From the NCBI GenBank assembly GCA_002436005.1, contig DIXG01000024.1, positions 8,034 to 72,033 of the forward strand: a stretch of 64,000 bases of DNA, given 5' to 3'. Positions 23,549 to 32,298 of this stretch are shown here, piece by piece (positions within the stretch are counted from its first letter, which is position 1; every line of letters begins with the position of its first letter). This stretch comes from Anaerolineaceae bacterium UBA6086. Lineage in GTDB: Bacteria; Chloroflexota; Anaerolineae; Anaerolineales; Anaerolineaceae. The notes below the pieces were generated by a model. That model ran no database searches, was not told the origin of the DNA, and worked only from the letters and a program-made list of their open reading frames with translations. A program made the position numbers and the translations under genes.

Positions 23549-25237
23549 TTAGTCTTCAATTCCATTTTGGGTTCGGCTTTGGCGCAGCGCTTCATTCCTC
23601 CGATGATAGCTGGCAATCCACTCAGACATACGCTCACGTTCCGCTTCAATCTCAAATTGCCGCGCCCTATCTAACCGTTCACCCATGCGATAAAAGATAT
23701 CCTGCTGAACTTCCGATGGATTATAAACATGGTCAAAGGTCAACTGCGTGTTGCCTACCGAAATATACACTGTCCCAAAATTGAACAAGAACCCCCAGAA
23801 ACCCAATCGTTCATATTCAATACTCAACACATTTTCCAGCGGAGCCGATCTTCGCCGCACCTTTCCCAGGGGTTTGCGGTCCATATCAATCACCTGATCC
23901 CAGGTCACTTTAAAGATGTCATTTCGCCAATCAGCATACTGATAAATCATCCAAACCAGGCAAAGGAAAAGCGCCAGCAAGAATCCAACCACCGCGCCCG
24001 TCCATGAAATCATGCTCAGCTTTCCAAGGATCCGCAACACCAATCCTGTTAGGGATCCAACGGCAATCAGCATAGGCAGCCAGGTCGTCTTGACCAGGAC
24101 AAACCAGTGCTTTCGATACACAATTTCACCTTGCGCCTCATATCGCAGACGTAAAAAGTCCGAAAATAGCCAGCCAAGGAATCCAGGCTCGCTGACCTGT
24201 GCCGGAGGTATTCCTTCTTCTCGAACCTGCTCGCTGACAACCTGCATGGGTTGGGTATCTTCATCCTCACCATAAGGCAGCCCCAGCTTATCGTGTAATT
24301 TTTCCGCCATGATCTGCGATTCCTGGAAACGTTCATCAGAATCAGAACGATGCCAATAGGACTCAATCAAACTGCCAATCACCTCGGCGTGCTTCAAGTC
24401 TCGCAGACGAACTGTGCCCACATAGGTCATCACAATCACATCCGCAAAACCAATCACTCTGCCCAGCCAGGATTGCTGCAGTCCAACCGACATGATCGTC
24501 CGCAAAGGCGCTTCCTGGCGGCTTTCGTAGATCAGGGCGACCTTTTCAATCCACACCACGCGTTTATTGGTCACGATGAAATAATCGTTCTGCCAATCTA
24601 TGACCCGCCAGACCAGCCAGCCCACACCGCCGATCAACCCCAGCGAGAGCACAATCCAACCAATCAGCGAACCGGGCAGCCACTCCAGGAGTATCAGGGG
24701 AGAAAAAATCAGCGTGCTGATCAACAGGATCACAGGTGCCAGAGCCCGAATCCACAATATGGCTCTGTGCCGCCTTGTGATCACATGAACAAACTCATTC
24801 TTCTGCAGCCAGGGGAGGTCCACTTGGAGCGATAAGCGCCGGCTGTGAACAGCCACATCCAGTCTGTCATCTACACCAAAAATATTTTCGCTTACGGTCA
24901 GGAAATTTTCAGCGCTCAGCCATAACAAAACAACGTCTGTTCCAGCTGAAGCCTGATAAAACCGGGGATCATCAAAGAGCAGCGCCTCTTCGCCAAAAAA
25001 ATCCCCCCTTTGAAGTTTGGCAAAAGTCTCGCCGCTTTCGGCTATCAGGTCAATTTTCCCTTCAGAGATAACAAACATGACTTCAGAGTCGTCGCCTGCC
25101 TCAAAAATGGTTTCACCGCGCTGATAAGTTGTCATCCGCATCAACCCGACCAGGCGAGATAAGTTCTCTTCATCAAGATGGCTGAACAGCGCTGTTTGCG
25201 CTAATAAATCAAGAAGCTCTTTGTGGTCAATAACCAT
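23549..25237 (-). CDS. Cyclic-nucleotide-binding / bacterial PH-domain membrane protein
   Basis: Residues 1-130 form a cyclic-nucleotide-binding-like beta roll (RGETIFEAGDDSEVMFVISEGKIDLI, then GDFFGEEALL). Two modules follow, each a pair of membrane helices leading to a bacterial PH-like domain. The first PH-like domain begins at DWQNDYFIVTNKRVVW and the second at DWRNDIFKVTWDQVIDMD, where the two conserved openings DW-ND-F mark an internal duplication. The C-terminus is charged and helical. The 562-residue protein may link a second messenger or effector to the membrane; the ligand is unknown. ATG 25237 is preferred over an upstream TTG. A TATACT box ends 6 bases before the ATG and no Shine-Dalgarno is seen, suggesting a leaderless mRNA. 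Confidence 0.7.
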   Translation of the reverse strand: MVIDHKELLDLLAQTALFSHLDEENLSRLVGLMRMTTYQRGETIFEAGDDSEVMFVISEGKIDLIAESGETFAKLQRGDFFGEEALLFDDPRFYQASAGTDVVLLWLSAENFLTVSENIFGVDDRLDVAVHSRRLSLQVDLPWLQKNEFVHVITRRHRAILWIRALAPVILLISTLIFSPLILLEWLPGSLIGWIVLSLGLIGGVGWLVWRVIDWQNDYFIVTNKRVVWIEKVALIYESRQEAPLRTIMSVGLQQSWLGRVIGFADVIVMTYVGTVRLRDLKHAEVIGSLIESYWHRSDSDERFQESQIMAEKLHDKLGLPYGEDEDTQPMQVVSEQVREEGIPPAQVSEPGFLGWLFSDFLRLRYEAQGEIVYRKHWFVLVKTTWLPMLIAVGSLTGLVLRILGKLSMISWTGAVVGFLLALFLCLVWMIYQYADWRNDIFKVTWDQVIDMDRKPLGKVRRRSAPLENVLSIEYERLGFWGFLFNFGTVYISVGNTQLTFDHVYNPSEVQQDIFYRMGERLDRARQFEIEAERERMSEWIASYHRRNEALRQSRTQNGIED

Positions 25238-25243
25238 ATCTTT

Positions 25244-25249
25244 AGTATA
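25244..25249 (-). promoter_or_regulatory. -10 box of the CNB/PH gene, leaderless position
   Basis: On the minus strand TATACT (25244-25249) ends 6 bases before the ATG at 25237. No Shine-Dalgarno intervenes and the -35 is weak. Confidence 0.35.
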
Positions 25250-25293
25250 AAGCAACTTACAGGATTAATAAACCAAAAGTTCTGATGTGTTAG

Positions 25294-25698
25294 GGCATTT
25301 TAGACCCTGTCCAGCACAGTTTTACATATGTCAATGCCGGTCACAACCCGCCTTATGTCATCAAGAACACGAATGAACGAGTGCAGCTCATTCCACTCAA
25401 AAAAACCGGGTCTCTGGTGGGCATTTTCAATGAAAACACCTGGGAAGTGCAATCCATTTCTCTCTCTCAGGGAAACAGTTTGGTGCTATTCACGGATGGC
25501 ATCAACGAAGTGCAAAATGAAACCGGCGATTTTTATGGCAATGACCGATTGACAGACAGCCTGAAAATAAATTTCACACCCGAAGCAGAAAGCTTTAGAA
25601 ACGGCATCCTCGAAGATGTGCAGGAATTTGTTGGGGCAGCGCCCAGGCTGGATGATATCACCCTGGTCGTGATCTCTCGTAGCCAGGAAAACCGCTGA
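25294..25698 (+). pseudogene. 5'-truncated SpoIIE/RsbU-type PP2C phosphatase
   Basis: An open frame from 25294 to 25698, beginning right after a stop at 25291, encodes only the C-terminal half of a PP2C-like serine phosphatase. It shows LDPVQHSFTYVNAGHNPPYV (the conserved NAGHNPP metal-site motif), then GSLVGIF, SLVLFTDGINE (the FTDGxxE motif) and LDDITLVVI. The N-terminal half, including the first metal-binding Asp and any sensor domain, is missing. The space upstream is the promoter region of the divergent CNB/PH gene. A GTG at 25381 could start translation but would leave out NAGH. It reads as a remnant of a signalling gene that has not yet gathered stops. A terminator remains behind it. 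Confidence 0.75.
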
Positions 25699-25709
25699 AA
25701 GACACAAAA

Positions 25710-25749
25710 AACAGCCCGACAGAAATTCTGCCAGGCTGTTAATTTTTTA
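25710..25749. terminator. Bidirectional terminator between the phosphatase remnant and clpC
   Basis: AACAGCC (25710-25716) pairs with GGCTGTT (25734-25740), with an inner CAGA/TCTG pair. A-rich sequence precedes it and AATTTTTTAA follows. Confidence 0.8.
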
Positions 25750-25784
25750 ACTGAGGACAATTGCGCAGGGACTTAACCCTGCGC

Positions 25785-28226
25785 TCATTCTTCAGATCCC
25801 TCTTTCTTTCGGAAGTCAACTTGATCATCAACGATATCGACCACGACAGTATCCCCAAAGCCGAATCCGCCAGATAGAATGCTCACTGATAATGGGCTTT
25901 CGATATGCTTCTGCATCGCCCGCTTAAGCGGTCGGGCACCAAACGCAGGATCATAGCCGACATCTGCCAGCCATTGCTTTGCGCTGTCTGTCAATTCCAC
26001 CTGTAAACCGTGGTCAGATAACCGTGATTGAATATCCTTCAGCTGAAGTTCAACAATCTGCAGCATTTCTTCTTTGGAGAGCTCTGAGAAAAGGATAATC
26101 TCGTCAATTCGGTTCAAGAACTCTGGGCGGAAAGCACCTTTCAACGCTTTGGATATTTTCTCCTTGTTGGCTTTATCATCTCCATCCTGAGAACCCAAAA
26201 AGCCCAACGTGCCGCTTTTATTGACATACTCTGTTCCCAAATTGCTCGTCATGATCAAGACCGTGTTGCGAAAATCAACCACCCGACCCTGTCCGTCTGT
26301 CAGACGGCCATCATCCAGGATCTGCAGGAGAGCATTCCACACTTCAGGATGTGCCTTCTCAATCTCATCAAACAGGATCACGCGGTAAGGGCGCCTGCGT
26401 ACGGCTTCCGTTAGCTGACCTCCCTCCTCGTATCCCACATAACCCGGAGGTGCGCCAAACAGGCGAGAAACGCTGTGCTGCTCCCGATATTCGCTCATAT
26501 CGATGCGCACCAGAGCCTCTTCATCTTCAAACATGAATTCCGCCAGCGCCTTGCCCAGCTCGGTCTTGCCCACGCCAGATGGTCCAATGAAGATAAAGGA
26601 ACCAATCGGTCGGCGTGGATCTTTCAACCCGCTGCGTGCTCGGCGAATCGCGTCAGCTACGGCTGCCACGGCTTCGGTCTGACCGATCAATCTTTCATGC
26701 AGCCGGTCTTCCATCTGGAGCAGTTTATCTTTTTCATCTTCCATCATCTGGGAGACGGGGATTCCAGTCCACTGGTTGATCACTTCTGCGATGTCGTTCA
26801 CATCCACGATCTCGTCAAGTTTATGATCCTGTTCCCAGGCATCGCGTTCCTTGTTAAATTTTTCTTCAATCTGCAGTCGTTCCGATTTCATCCTGGCCGC
26901 GCGTTCATAGTCGCGCTCCACACCCGCCTGCTCTTCTTCTTTCAGTAAGCGGTCAATCTCCGATTTCATCGCCTTCAGATCATCAGGCAAGGAGTACAGT
27001 GCCACACGCAATTTAGCCGCTGCCTCATCCACCAGGTCAATGGCTTTGTCTGGCAGCCGGCGATCTGTCACATAACGCGAAGATAATTTTGCCGCTGCAA
27101 CCAGGGCAGCATCCGAAAAGGTAACCTTGTGATGCGCTTCATACCGATCGCGCAATCCCCGCAGCATGGCAATCGTATCATCAACCGACGGCTCATCCAC
27201 GTAAATTGGCGCAAACCGCCGCTCCAGCGCCGCATCCTTCTCGATATATTTATGATATTCATCGAGCGTTGTGGCCCCCACGCACTGAAGTTCACCACGT
27301 GACAGGGCTGGTTTAAGCATGCTCGAGGCATCCATCGCGCCCTGGGCGGCACCTGCGCCTACAACCGTGTGCAGTTCGTCAATAAATAGTATGATCTCTC
27401 CGTCAGATCGCTGAATTTCCTGGATAGCAGCTTTCAAGCGCTCCTCAAATTCACCCCTAAAGCGAGAACCGGCAATCATCGCACCCAGATCCAGCGATAC
27501 AACCGTCTTGCCCATCAAAATTTCAGGCACATCATTGGTGGCAATTTTCTGGCTCAACCCCTCCACAATCGCTGTCTTTCCGACTCCAGCCTCACCGATC
27601 AAAACCGGGTTGTTTTTTGTTCGCCGGCAAAGAATCTGGATCAACCGTAAAATCTCTTCATCCCGACCGATCACCGGGTCGAGCTTACCCTCGCGTGCCA
27701 TGGTGGTCAGATCACGCGAATATTTTTCCAGCGTTCGATAGCGGGATTCTGCCTGCGGGTCGGTGACTTTCTGCCCGCCGCGCAGCTCATCAATCGCTTC
27801 AATCACTCGCTGACGTGAGATCCCCAGATCTTCCAGCAGCCTGGCAGCGGGCGTGTTCTTCTCGCCCAAAATCGCCAGGAAGATGTGCTCTGTGGAAATA
27901 TACTCATCCTTCAAACGGTTGGCTTCCTGGTTAGCCTGGTCGATGATCCGTTTGACCCGTGGCGTGATGAAAACCTGTCCAGCACCCCCACCGAAAATAT
28001 TCGCCTTTGGGCTGGTGCGCAAAATATAATCCAGTCGCTCCGAAAAGTTTTCGGCATCAATCTTCAATATCTCAAGCAACTGGGAGATCACACCCTGCGG
28101 CTGCTCAATCAATGCCAGCAAGATGTGCTCAGTATCAATTTGATTGTGCCCATAGCGCTGAATGATTTCAGCCGCACGCTGCGCTGCTTCCTGAGCACGT
28201 TCTGTAAAACGATCAAATCTCATCAT
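25785..28226 (-). CDS. clpC: ATP-dependent Clp protease ATP-binding subunit ClpC
   Basis: This Hsp100 unfoldase feeds substrates to ClpP. The 813-residue protein shows the double Clp-N repeat (1-150), AAA-1 with GEAGVGKTAIVEGL near 205, a UVR-type middle segment (EEQAGVERDYERAARMK near 425) that identifies ClpC rather than ClpB or ClpA, AAA-2 with GPSGVGKTELGKAL near 540, and the D2-small domain ending in a short acidic tail. The start is a double ATG preceded by AAGGA. An extended -10 promoter lies upstream. I see no CtsR or CIRCE operator. mcsA, mcsB and ctsR, common neighbours in Firmicutes, are absent here. Confidence 0.96.
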   Translation of the reverse strand: MMRFDRFTERAQEAAQRAAEIIQRYGHNQIDTEHILLALIEQPQGVISQLLEILKIDAENFSERLDYILRTSPKANIFGGGAGQVFITPRVKRIIDQANQEANRLKDEYISTEHIFLAILGEKNTPAARLLEDLGISRQRVIEAIDELRGGQKVTDPQAESRYRTLEKYSRDLTTMAREGKLDPVIGRDEEILRLIQILCRRTKNNPVLIGEAGVGKTAIVEGLSQKIATNDVPEILMGKTVVSLDLGAMIAGSRFRGEFEERLKAAIQEIQRSDGEIILFIDELHTVVGAGAAQGAMDASSMLKPALSRGELQCVGATTLDEYHKYIEKDAALERRFAPIYVDEPSVDDTIAMLRGLRDRYEAHHKVTFSDAALVAAAKLSSRYVTDRRLPDKAIDLVDEAAAKLRVALYSLPDDLKAMKSEIDRLLKEEEQAGVERDYERAARMKSERLQIEEKFNKERDAWEQDHKLDEIVDVNDIAEVINQWTGIPVSQMMEDEKDKLLQMEDRLHERLIGQTEAVAAVADAIRRARSGLKDPRRPIGSFIFIGPSGVGKTELGKALAEFMFEDEEALVRIDMSEYREQHSVSRLFGAPPGYVGYEEGGQLTEAVRRRPYRVILFDEIEKAHPEVWNALLQILDDGRLTDGQGRVVDFRNTVLIMTSNLGTEYVNKSGTLGFLGSQDGDDKANKEKISKALKGAFRPEFLNRIDEIILFSELSKEEMLQIVELQLKDIQSRLSDHGLQVELTDSAKQWLADVGYDPAFGARPLKRAMQKHIESPLSVSILSGGFGFGDTVVVDIVDDQVDFRKKEGSEE

Positions 28227-28280
28227 AATGGATTTTTTCCTTGGTGATAACCACTTATTCTACATAACTAGAACATTTGA

Positions 28281-28289
28281 ATTATAACA
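28281..28289 (-). promoter_or_regulatory. Extended -10 promoter of clpC
   Basis: On the minus strand TGTTATAAT (28281-28289) matches an extended -10. It would give a leader of about 48 bases before clpC. The -35 (TTAAAG) is weak. Confidence 0.5.
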
Positions 28290-28380
28290 TTTTAAAGCCA
28301 TGACTTTAACTATGATTTATAAGAAATTCGTAAATGATTCAAGTGTGCCTGGGAATAATTGCAATTTTGAAGCCAAATTC

Positions 28381-29418
28381 TCAGAGGATCAACATGGCGT
28401 CGCCAAAGGAAAAAAAACGATATCCCGCTTGGATCGCCTTTTGGTAGGTATCGAGGATCAAGTCCCTGCTGGCGAAGGCACTGACCAGCATCACGAGGGT
28501 GGATTTGGGCAGGTGAAAGTTGGTCACCAGCGCATCCACAGCCTTGAAAGTATAGCCAGGCAGGATGAATAAATCCGTTGGACCAGAAAAAGGTGTCACT
28601 AACGCTCCATCTTTGGCATATTGCGCTGCCGTCTCAAGCGTGCGCACGCTGGTCGTTCCCACTGCAATGATTCGCCCCCCCTGTCGTTTGACGGCGTTGA
28701 TTTTTTCAGCCGCTGCCGCAGATAATTCACACCATTCTGTATGGATCTTGTGCTCAACTGGATGATCTTCGGTCACAGGGGCAAAGGTATCCAACCCCAC
28801 ATGTAAAAGCAATCGAGCAAACTGGATGCCCTTTGCCGTTAATTTTTCCATCAACTCTGGGGTGAAGTGTAAACCGGCTGTCGGCGCTGCCGCCGAACCC
28901 GGCTCAGTGGCATACACGGTTTGATAACGTTCAGGATCATCCAAATGCCGGTGAATATAGGGCGGCAGCGGAACATGCCCCACCCTGTCCAGAAAAGGCT
29001 CAATTGGCACGCTGAAACGCACAACGCGTTCCGGTCCGTCCAGAACCTCAATAATTTCTGCGCCAAGATCGCCATCAATGACCAGGTTTCGCCCTGGAGT
29101 CAATCCTTTTCCCCCTCCCAGTGACCGCCAGGTCTGGTCATCTAGCTTTTCCAGCAGGAGCAGTTCAGCCTTCCCACCGCCGGGCTGTTTATGGGCATAA
29201 ATCCTTGCCGGGATTACACGCGTTTCGTTGATCACCAAAAGGTCACCGGGACGGAGATAGTCATCAATTTGCCAGAATTGAGAATGCTCCACAGCACCAT
29301 TGGAACGATTCAGTACCAGCAGCCTGGAATTGTGGCGCGGCGAAACCGGTTCCTGGGCAATTTGTTCCTGGGGAAGCTCATAATCAAAATCATCTGTCTG
29401 CAGTGGGGAATCACTCAC
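28381..29418 (-). CDS. queA: tRNA preQ1(34) S-adenosylmethionine ribosyltransferase-isomerase
   Basis: QueA moves the ribose of S-adenosylmethionine to preQ1-modified tRNA to make epoxyqueuosine at wobble position 34. The 345-residue protein opens with DFDYELPQEQIAQEP and SRLLVLNR, then carries GDLLVINETRVIPARI, LLLEKL and the C-terminal motifs HVGLDTFAPV, HTEWCEL, AVGTTSVRTLE, and TNFHLPKSTLVMLVSAFAS. The start codon is GTG, directly after the ruvB stop, so the two genes are translationally coupled. The ruvB-queA order is common. tgt is not in the window. Confidence 0.96.
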   Translation of the reverse strand: MSDSPLQTDDFDYELPQEQIAQEPVSPRHNSRLLVLNRSNGAVEHSQFWQIDDYLRPGDLLVINETRVIPARIYAHKQPGGGKAELLLLEKLDDQTWRSLGGGKGLTPGRNLVIDGDLGAEIIEVLDGPERVVRFSVPIEPFLDRVGHVPLPPYIHRHLDDPERYQTVYATEPGSAAAPTAGLHFTPELMEKLTAKGIQFARLLLHVGLDTFAPVTEDHPVEHKIHTEWCELSAAAAEKINAVKRQGGRIIAVGTTSVRTLETAAQYAKDGALVTPFSGPTDLFILPGYTFKAVDALVTNFHLPKSTLVMLVSAFASRDLILDTYQKAIQAGYRFFSFGDAMLIL

Positions 29419-30450
29419 TTAGAACAACCTCTTCTGGGGATCTTCATCCTTGTATTCCAAGCCCAGATGTTCATAAGCCATGCGGGTCACCTGGCGCCCC
29501 TGCGAAGTGCGCTCCAGGTAGCCGAGCTGCAGCAGGTAAGGTTCGACCACATCCATGATCGTATCCGGCTCCTCGCTCACAGAAGCCGCAATCGTGCTTA
29601 ATCCCACAGGTCCGCCACGATATTTCTCGATCACGCACAGCAACACCCGCCGATCCAGATCATCAAGCCCCTGATTATCGATGTTCAGCAAATCCAGGGC
29701 GGCATCTGAAACCTCTCCTGTGATCTTGCCCTCAGCGCGCACCTGGGCATAATCCCGCACACGCCTCAGCATGCGCAGCGCAATTCGGGGAGTCCCCCTG
29801 GAGCGCCTGGCAATCTTTTGCACCCCGTCATCGGTAAATTCAACATGCAAGAGATGGGCACCCCGCTGGACAATCTCAATCAACGCATCCTGATCATAAA
29901 AATCAAGGCGATAGGTAGCGCCAAAGCGCGCCCGCAGAGGTGAGGTCACCAGCGCCAGCCGGGTGGTCGCCCCGACAACGGTGAAATGGGGCAACTTCAA
30001 ACGGATTGAGCGCGCGGCTGGGCCTTTGCCGATCACAATATCGAGCGAAAAATCCTCCATCGCCGGGTAGAGCACCTCTTCCACCACTTTCCCCAGACGG
30101 TGAATCTCATCAATAAATAAGATGTCACCGGCGTGCAGATTGGTCAGGATGGCTGCCAGATCCCCAGCGCGTTCAATTGCCGGTCCGGAGGTCACCTTGA
30201 TGCTGACGCCCATCTCGTTTGCCAGAATGTGCGCCAGGGTGGTCTTACCCAACCCGGGTGGACCATAAAAAAGCACATGATCCAGCGCTTCCGATCGCAG
30301 CTTGGCTGCTTCAATCAGGATGCGCAGGTTTTCCTTAATCTGAGATTGCCCAATCAACTCCGCCAGGTAGCTGGGGCGCAATGCACGATCAAATTGATCT
30401 TCCGGAGAAGCCTCAGGCTGGTTGATTCGTTTTTCAGGTTCTGCCATCAT
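29419..30450 (-). CDS. ruvB: Holliday junction branch migration helicase RuvB
   Basis: RuvB is the hexameric AAA+ motor that drives branch migration with RuvA. The 343-residue protein shows RPSYLAELIGQ, Walker A GPPGLGKTTLAHILANEMG near residue 58, Walker B LFIDEIHRL near residue 108, sensor 1 VVGATTR and the C-terminal winged helix (EPYLLQLGYLERTSQGR). A frame open to 30519 would add residues foreign to the family. The ATG at 30450 is preferred although no Shine-Dalgarno precedes it, because a TATAAT box ends exactly 7 bases upstream, pointing to a leaderless transcript. queA follows without a gap. Confidence 0.95.
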   Translation of the reverse strand: MMAEPEKRINQPEASPEDQFDRALRPSYLAELIGQSQIKENLRILIEAAKLRSEALDHVLFYGPPGLGKTTLAHILANEMGVSIKVTSGPAIERAGDLAAILTNLHAGDILFIDEIHRLGKVVEEVLYPAMEDFSLDIVIGKGPAARSIRLKLPHFTVVGATTRLALVTSPLRARFGATYRLDFYDQDALIEIVQRGAHLLHVEFTDDGVQKIARRSRGTPRIALRMLRRVRDYAQVRAEGKITGEVSDAALDLLNIDNQGLDDLDRRVLLCVIEKYRGGPVGLSTIAASVSEEPDTIMDVVEPYLLQLGYLERTSQGRQVTRMAYEHLGLEYKDEDPQKRLF

Positions 30451-30457
30451 AGTCTCG

Positions 30458-30463
30458 ATTATA
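30458..30463 (-). promoter_or_regulatory. -10 box of ruvB, leaderless position
   Basis: On the minus strand TATAAT (30458-30463) ends 7 bases before the ruvB ATG, so transcription should begin at or next to the start codon. The -35 is not obvious. Confidence 0.4.
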
Positions 30464-30595
30464 CCCGAACATCCTATATTCTTTGGGTAGGATAACTGAC
30501 TGGATGACGCAATCATCAACCGTAAAGATTGGCATAATCGAAACTGAAAAGAAATTCCCAGATTATCACAAAATCGTTAATGTGTCTCATTGACC

Positions 30596-30871
30596 TCACT
30601 TGAATAGCAAGGGAAGGTAATTGCAAAATTGGGCAAGTTGATCCCACAAACACAGAAATCCTGAGCATACCTTTATGCTGTTGACATTCATATCACCCGC
30701 AAAACCCTGCCCCACCACGCTGTACAGTTCCATGTTCCCGGCCTTGAGAACTTCACCGCTGGAACCAATCAACCACCAATCCACTTCCCTCATGGAGATC
30801 AAAAAGGGGCTGGCTGCTATTAAAAAGAGTAGAGCACTCACTAGCAACAAAATTACTCGCCTTTTTCGCAT
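30596..30871 (-). CDS. Small secreted or membrane-anchored protein
   Basis: The 91-residue protein starts with a basic stretch and a hydrophobic segment (about 6-25), a signal peptide or anchor. The remainder has the pattern WWLIGSSGEVLKAGNMELYSVVGQ...AG...SGF, which resembles a module often seen at the C-terminus of secreted proteins from Chloroflexota and related environmental bacteria (Gly/Ser-rich turn, VGQ, then a hydrophobic SGF end). Two cysteines lie near the C-terminus. It begins 10 bases after the secreted fibre-like gene and is probably its partner. Function unknown. Confidence 0.55.
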   Translation of the reverse strand: MRKRRVILLLVSALLFLIAASPFLISMREVDWWLIGSSGEVLKAGNMELYSVVGQGFAGDMNVNSIKVCSGFLCLWDQLAQFCNYLPLLFK

Positions 30872-30881
30872 TATCGCCTCA

Positions 30882-32036
30882 CTAATAGATTAGCAGCATA
30901 ATATTGCCATTCACCATCGTCGTCCCATCAGGATTAAAGACCTGGCACCAGAGTTGTGTATCTGTATATAAAGCACAGCTCACAAAAAACGGTACAGGGG
31001 CGGGATTGGAGGTGACCCAATAACTTTCGCTGATATCAAATCCCATATCCAGCAAACAAAAACCTGTACCCAAGTTGCTGATCGATGTTGGTCCAGACCC
31101 GATGACATTATTGAATCCTCTTGTGATTTCAGAATCAGAGTTTGCACAATAGAGTAAATAGCCTGCTTTAACGAGGCCACTTGCGCCTAGTTCCTGCTGC
31201 ACAGTGCCGTTGTTTTGGACCACAAATTCAGGGACAAACTCATCATCATCACCGGCATAGCCCTCAAATAATGCGCCTGCAGCATTGTTGCGCGAAATGA
31301 TAGTGGCATTACTGCTGTTTGCTACAGCCAGGATACCCACACCACTATCAGAGTTAGCAGTACTCATTAATGCAGCACCTCCCAATCCGGGTCCGTACCC
31401 TACGGCTTGCAACCCATGATCTGAGGTAGATTCGCCAAAAACACCTGCTGCGTTCGCACTTCTTCCCACCACACCACTCCCCGAAATGCTGGTGCCCAAA
31501 ACGCCAATGTCATCGACTGAACTTCCCATAATGCCATTGCCTGTATCATTATGGGCGCTGAACATCGCATAGACGGTAGAGCCCGTCACCTCTGAACCAG
31601 GTGCAAGACTAAAAGCAAATGGTGCACCCATCAACCGTTGGCGGGGCAGAACAGTACCATCAATCTCCACCTCTAACCACAAAGCAGTTTTCATCATACG
31701 GATCGTTGTTTCATCAAAAGGACCAAGATTAACCTGGAACAAACCATTTGAGACAGTGACGTTTATCGGTGCCATATCCCAGATTTCCGTCCCACCTGTG
31801 ACAGCAGTCCACAGAGAAAAGGTCATTTCCCGGACTCCTGAGACCGCCAGTCCATCCTCTAAAAGCCTGCCCTGGTAACTCATCATCGCTGAATATATCG
31901 TTCTTTCCGAGTCTTCTTGAACTTGAATGGTGGGATTTTCAATGATCCAGTCACCAGTTGCCCGGGCATTACTTCCTGGACACAATAAAATAACAAACGC
32001 AACAATAGCCAAGATTCGACTTGAGACTTTATTCAT
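30882..32036 (-). CDS. Secreted protein with tail-fibre-like Gly-Val repeats
   Basis: This is a 384-residue secreted protein with a signal peptide (hydrophobic about 8-25, cleavage near ARA). Residues about 45-140 match a module found in many environmental bacterial surface proteins (SYQGRLLEDG, TFSLW, GTEIWD, VTVSNGLFQVNLG). A run of short repeats follows (GIMGSSVDDIGVLGTSISGSGVVGRSANAAGVFG), similar to phage tail-fibre or trimeric beta-helix repeats. The C-terminal 110 residues form a separate Cys-containing domain. AGGAGG lies 5 bases before ATG 32036, and a strong promoter stands upstream. It is likely an extracellular fibre or adhesin; no phage genes are nearby. Confidence 0.65.
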   Translation of the reverse strand: MNKVSSRILAIVAFVILLCPGSNARATGDWIIENPTIQVQEDSERTIYSAMMSYQGRLLEDGLAVSGVREMTFSLWTAVTGGTEIWDMAPINVTVSNGLFQVNLGPFDETTIRMMKTALWLEVEIDGTVLPRQRLMGAPFAFSLAPGSEVTGSTVYAMFSAHNDTGNGIMGSSVDDIGVLGTSISGSGVVGRSANAAGVFGESTSDHGLQAVGYGPGLGGAALMSTANSDSGVGILAVANSSNATIISRNNAAGALFEGYAGDDDEFVPEFVVQNNGTVQQELGASGLVKAGYLLYCANSDSEITRGFNNVIGSGPTSISNLGTGFCLLDMGFDISESYWVTSNPAPVPFFVSCALYTDTQLWCQVFNPDGTTMVNGNIMLLIY

Positions 32037-32097
32037 CACATCCTCCTAATGAATTTTCAATAGATTGTTTTATCGTGGAAATTTCGTTGGTGAGTCC

Positions 32098-32126
32098 AGT
32101 ATAGTAAATTATAGAATTTTTTTCAA
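32098..32126 (-). promoter_or_regulatory. Sigma-70 promoter of the fibre-like protein gene
   Basis: On the minus strand TTGAAA (32121-32126) and TATACT (32098-32103) are separated by exactly 17 bases, about 60 bases before the start codon. Confidence 0.7.
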
Positions 32127-32298
32127 TAGTTTGAAGTTACCTGAAATCATTTTGCATGTTTTGTTCTTATTCCTAAAAATTTTTCTCCTAAACTAGTCCA
32201 ATTAGCGAAATTAAATGCAGTTGTTCATGATCCAAGCTCGAAAATCGCGTGAGTAATGGTATCATCAGTAAAAATCTGGAAAACTACAAGGAGCTGAT

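Noticed and set aside
24350..24835. 161-codon plus-strand frame inside the CNB/PH gene
   Set aside because: Low-complexity Gln/Asn/Pro/His-rich translation typical of an antisense shadow.
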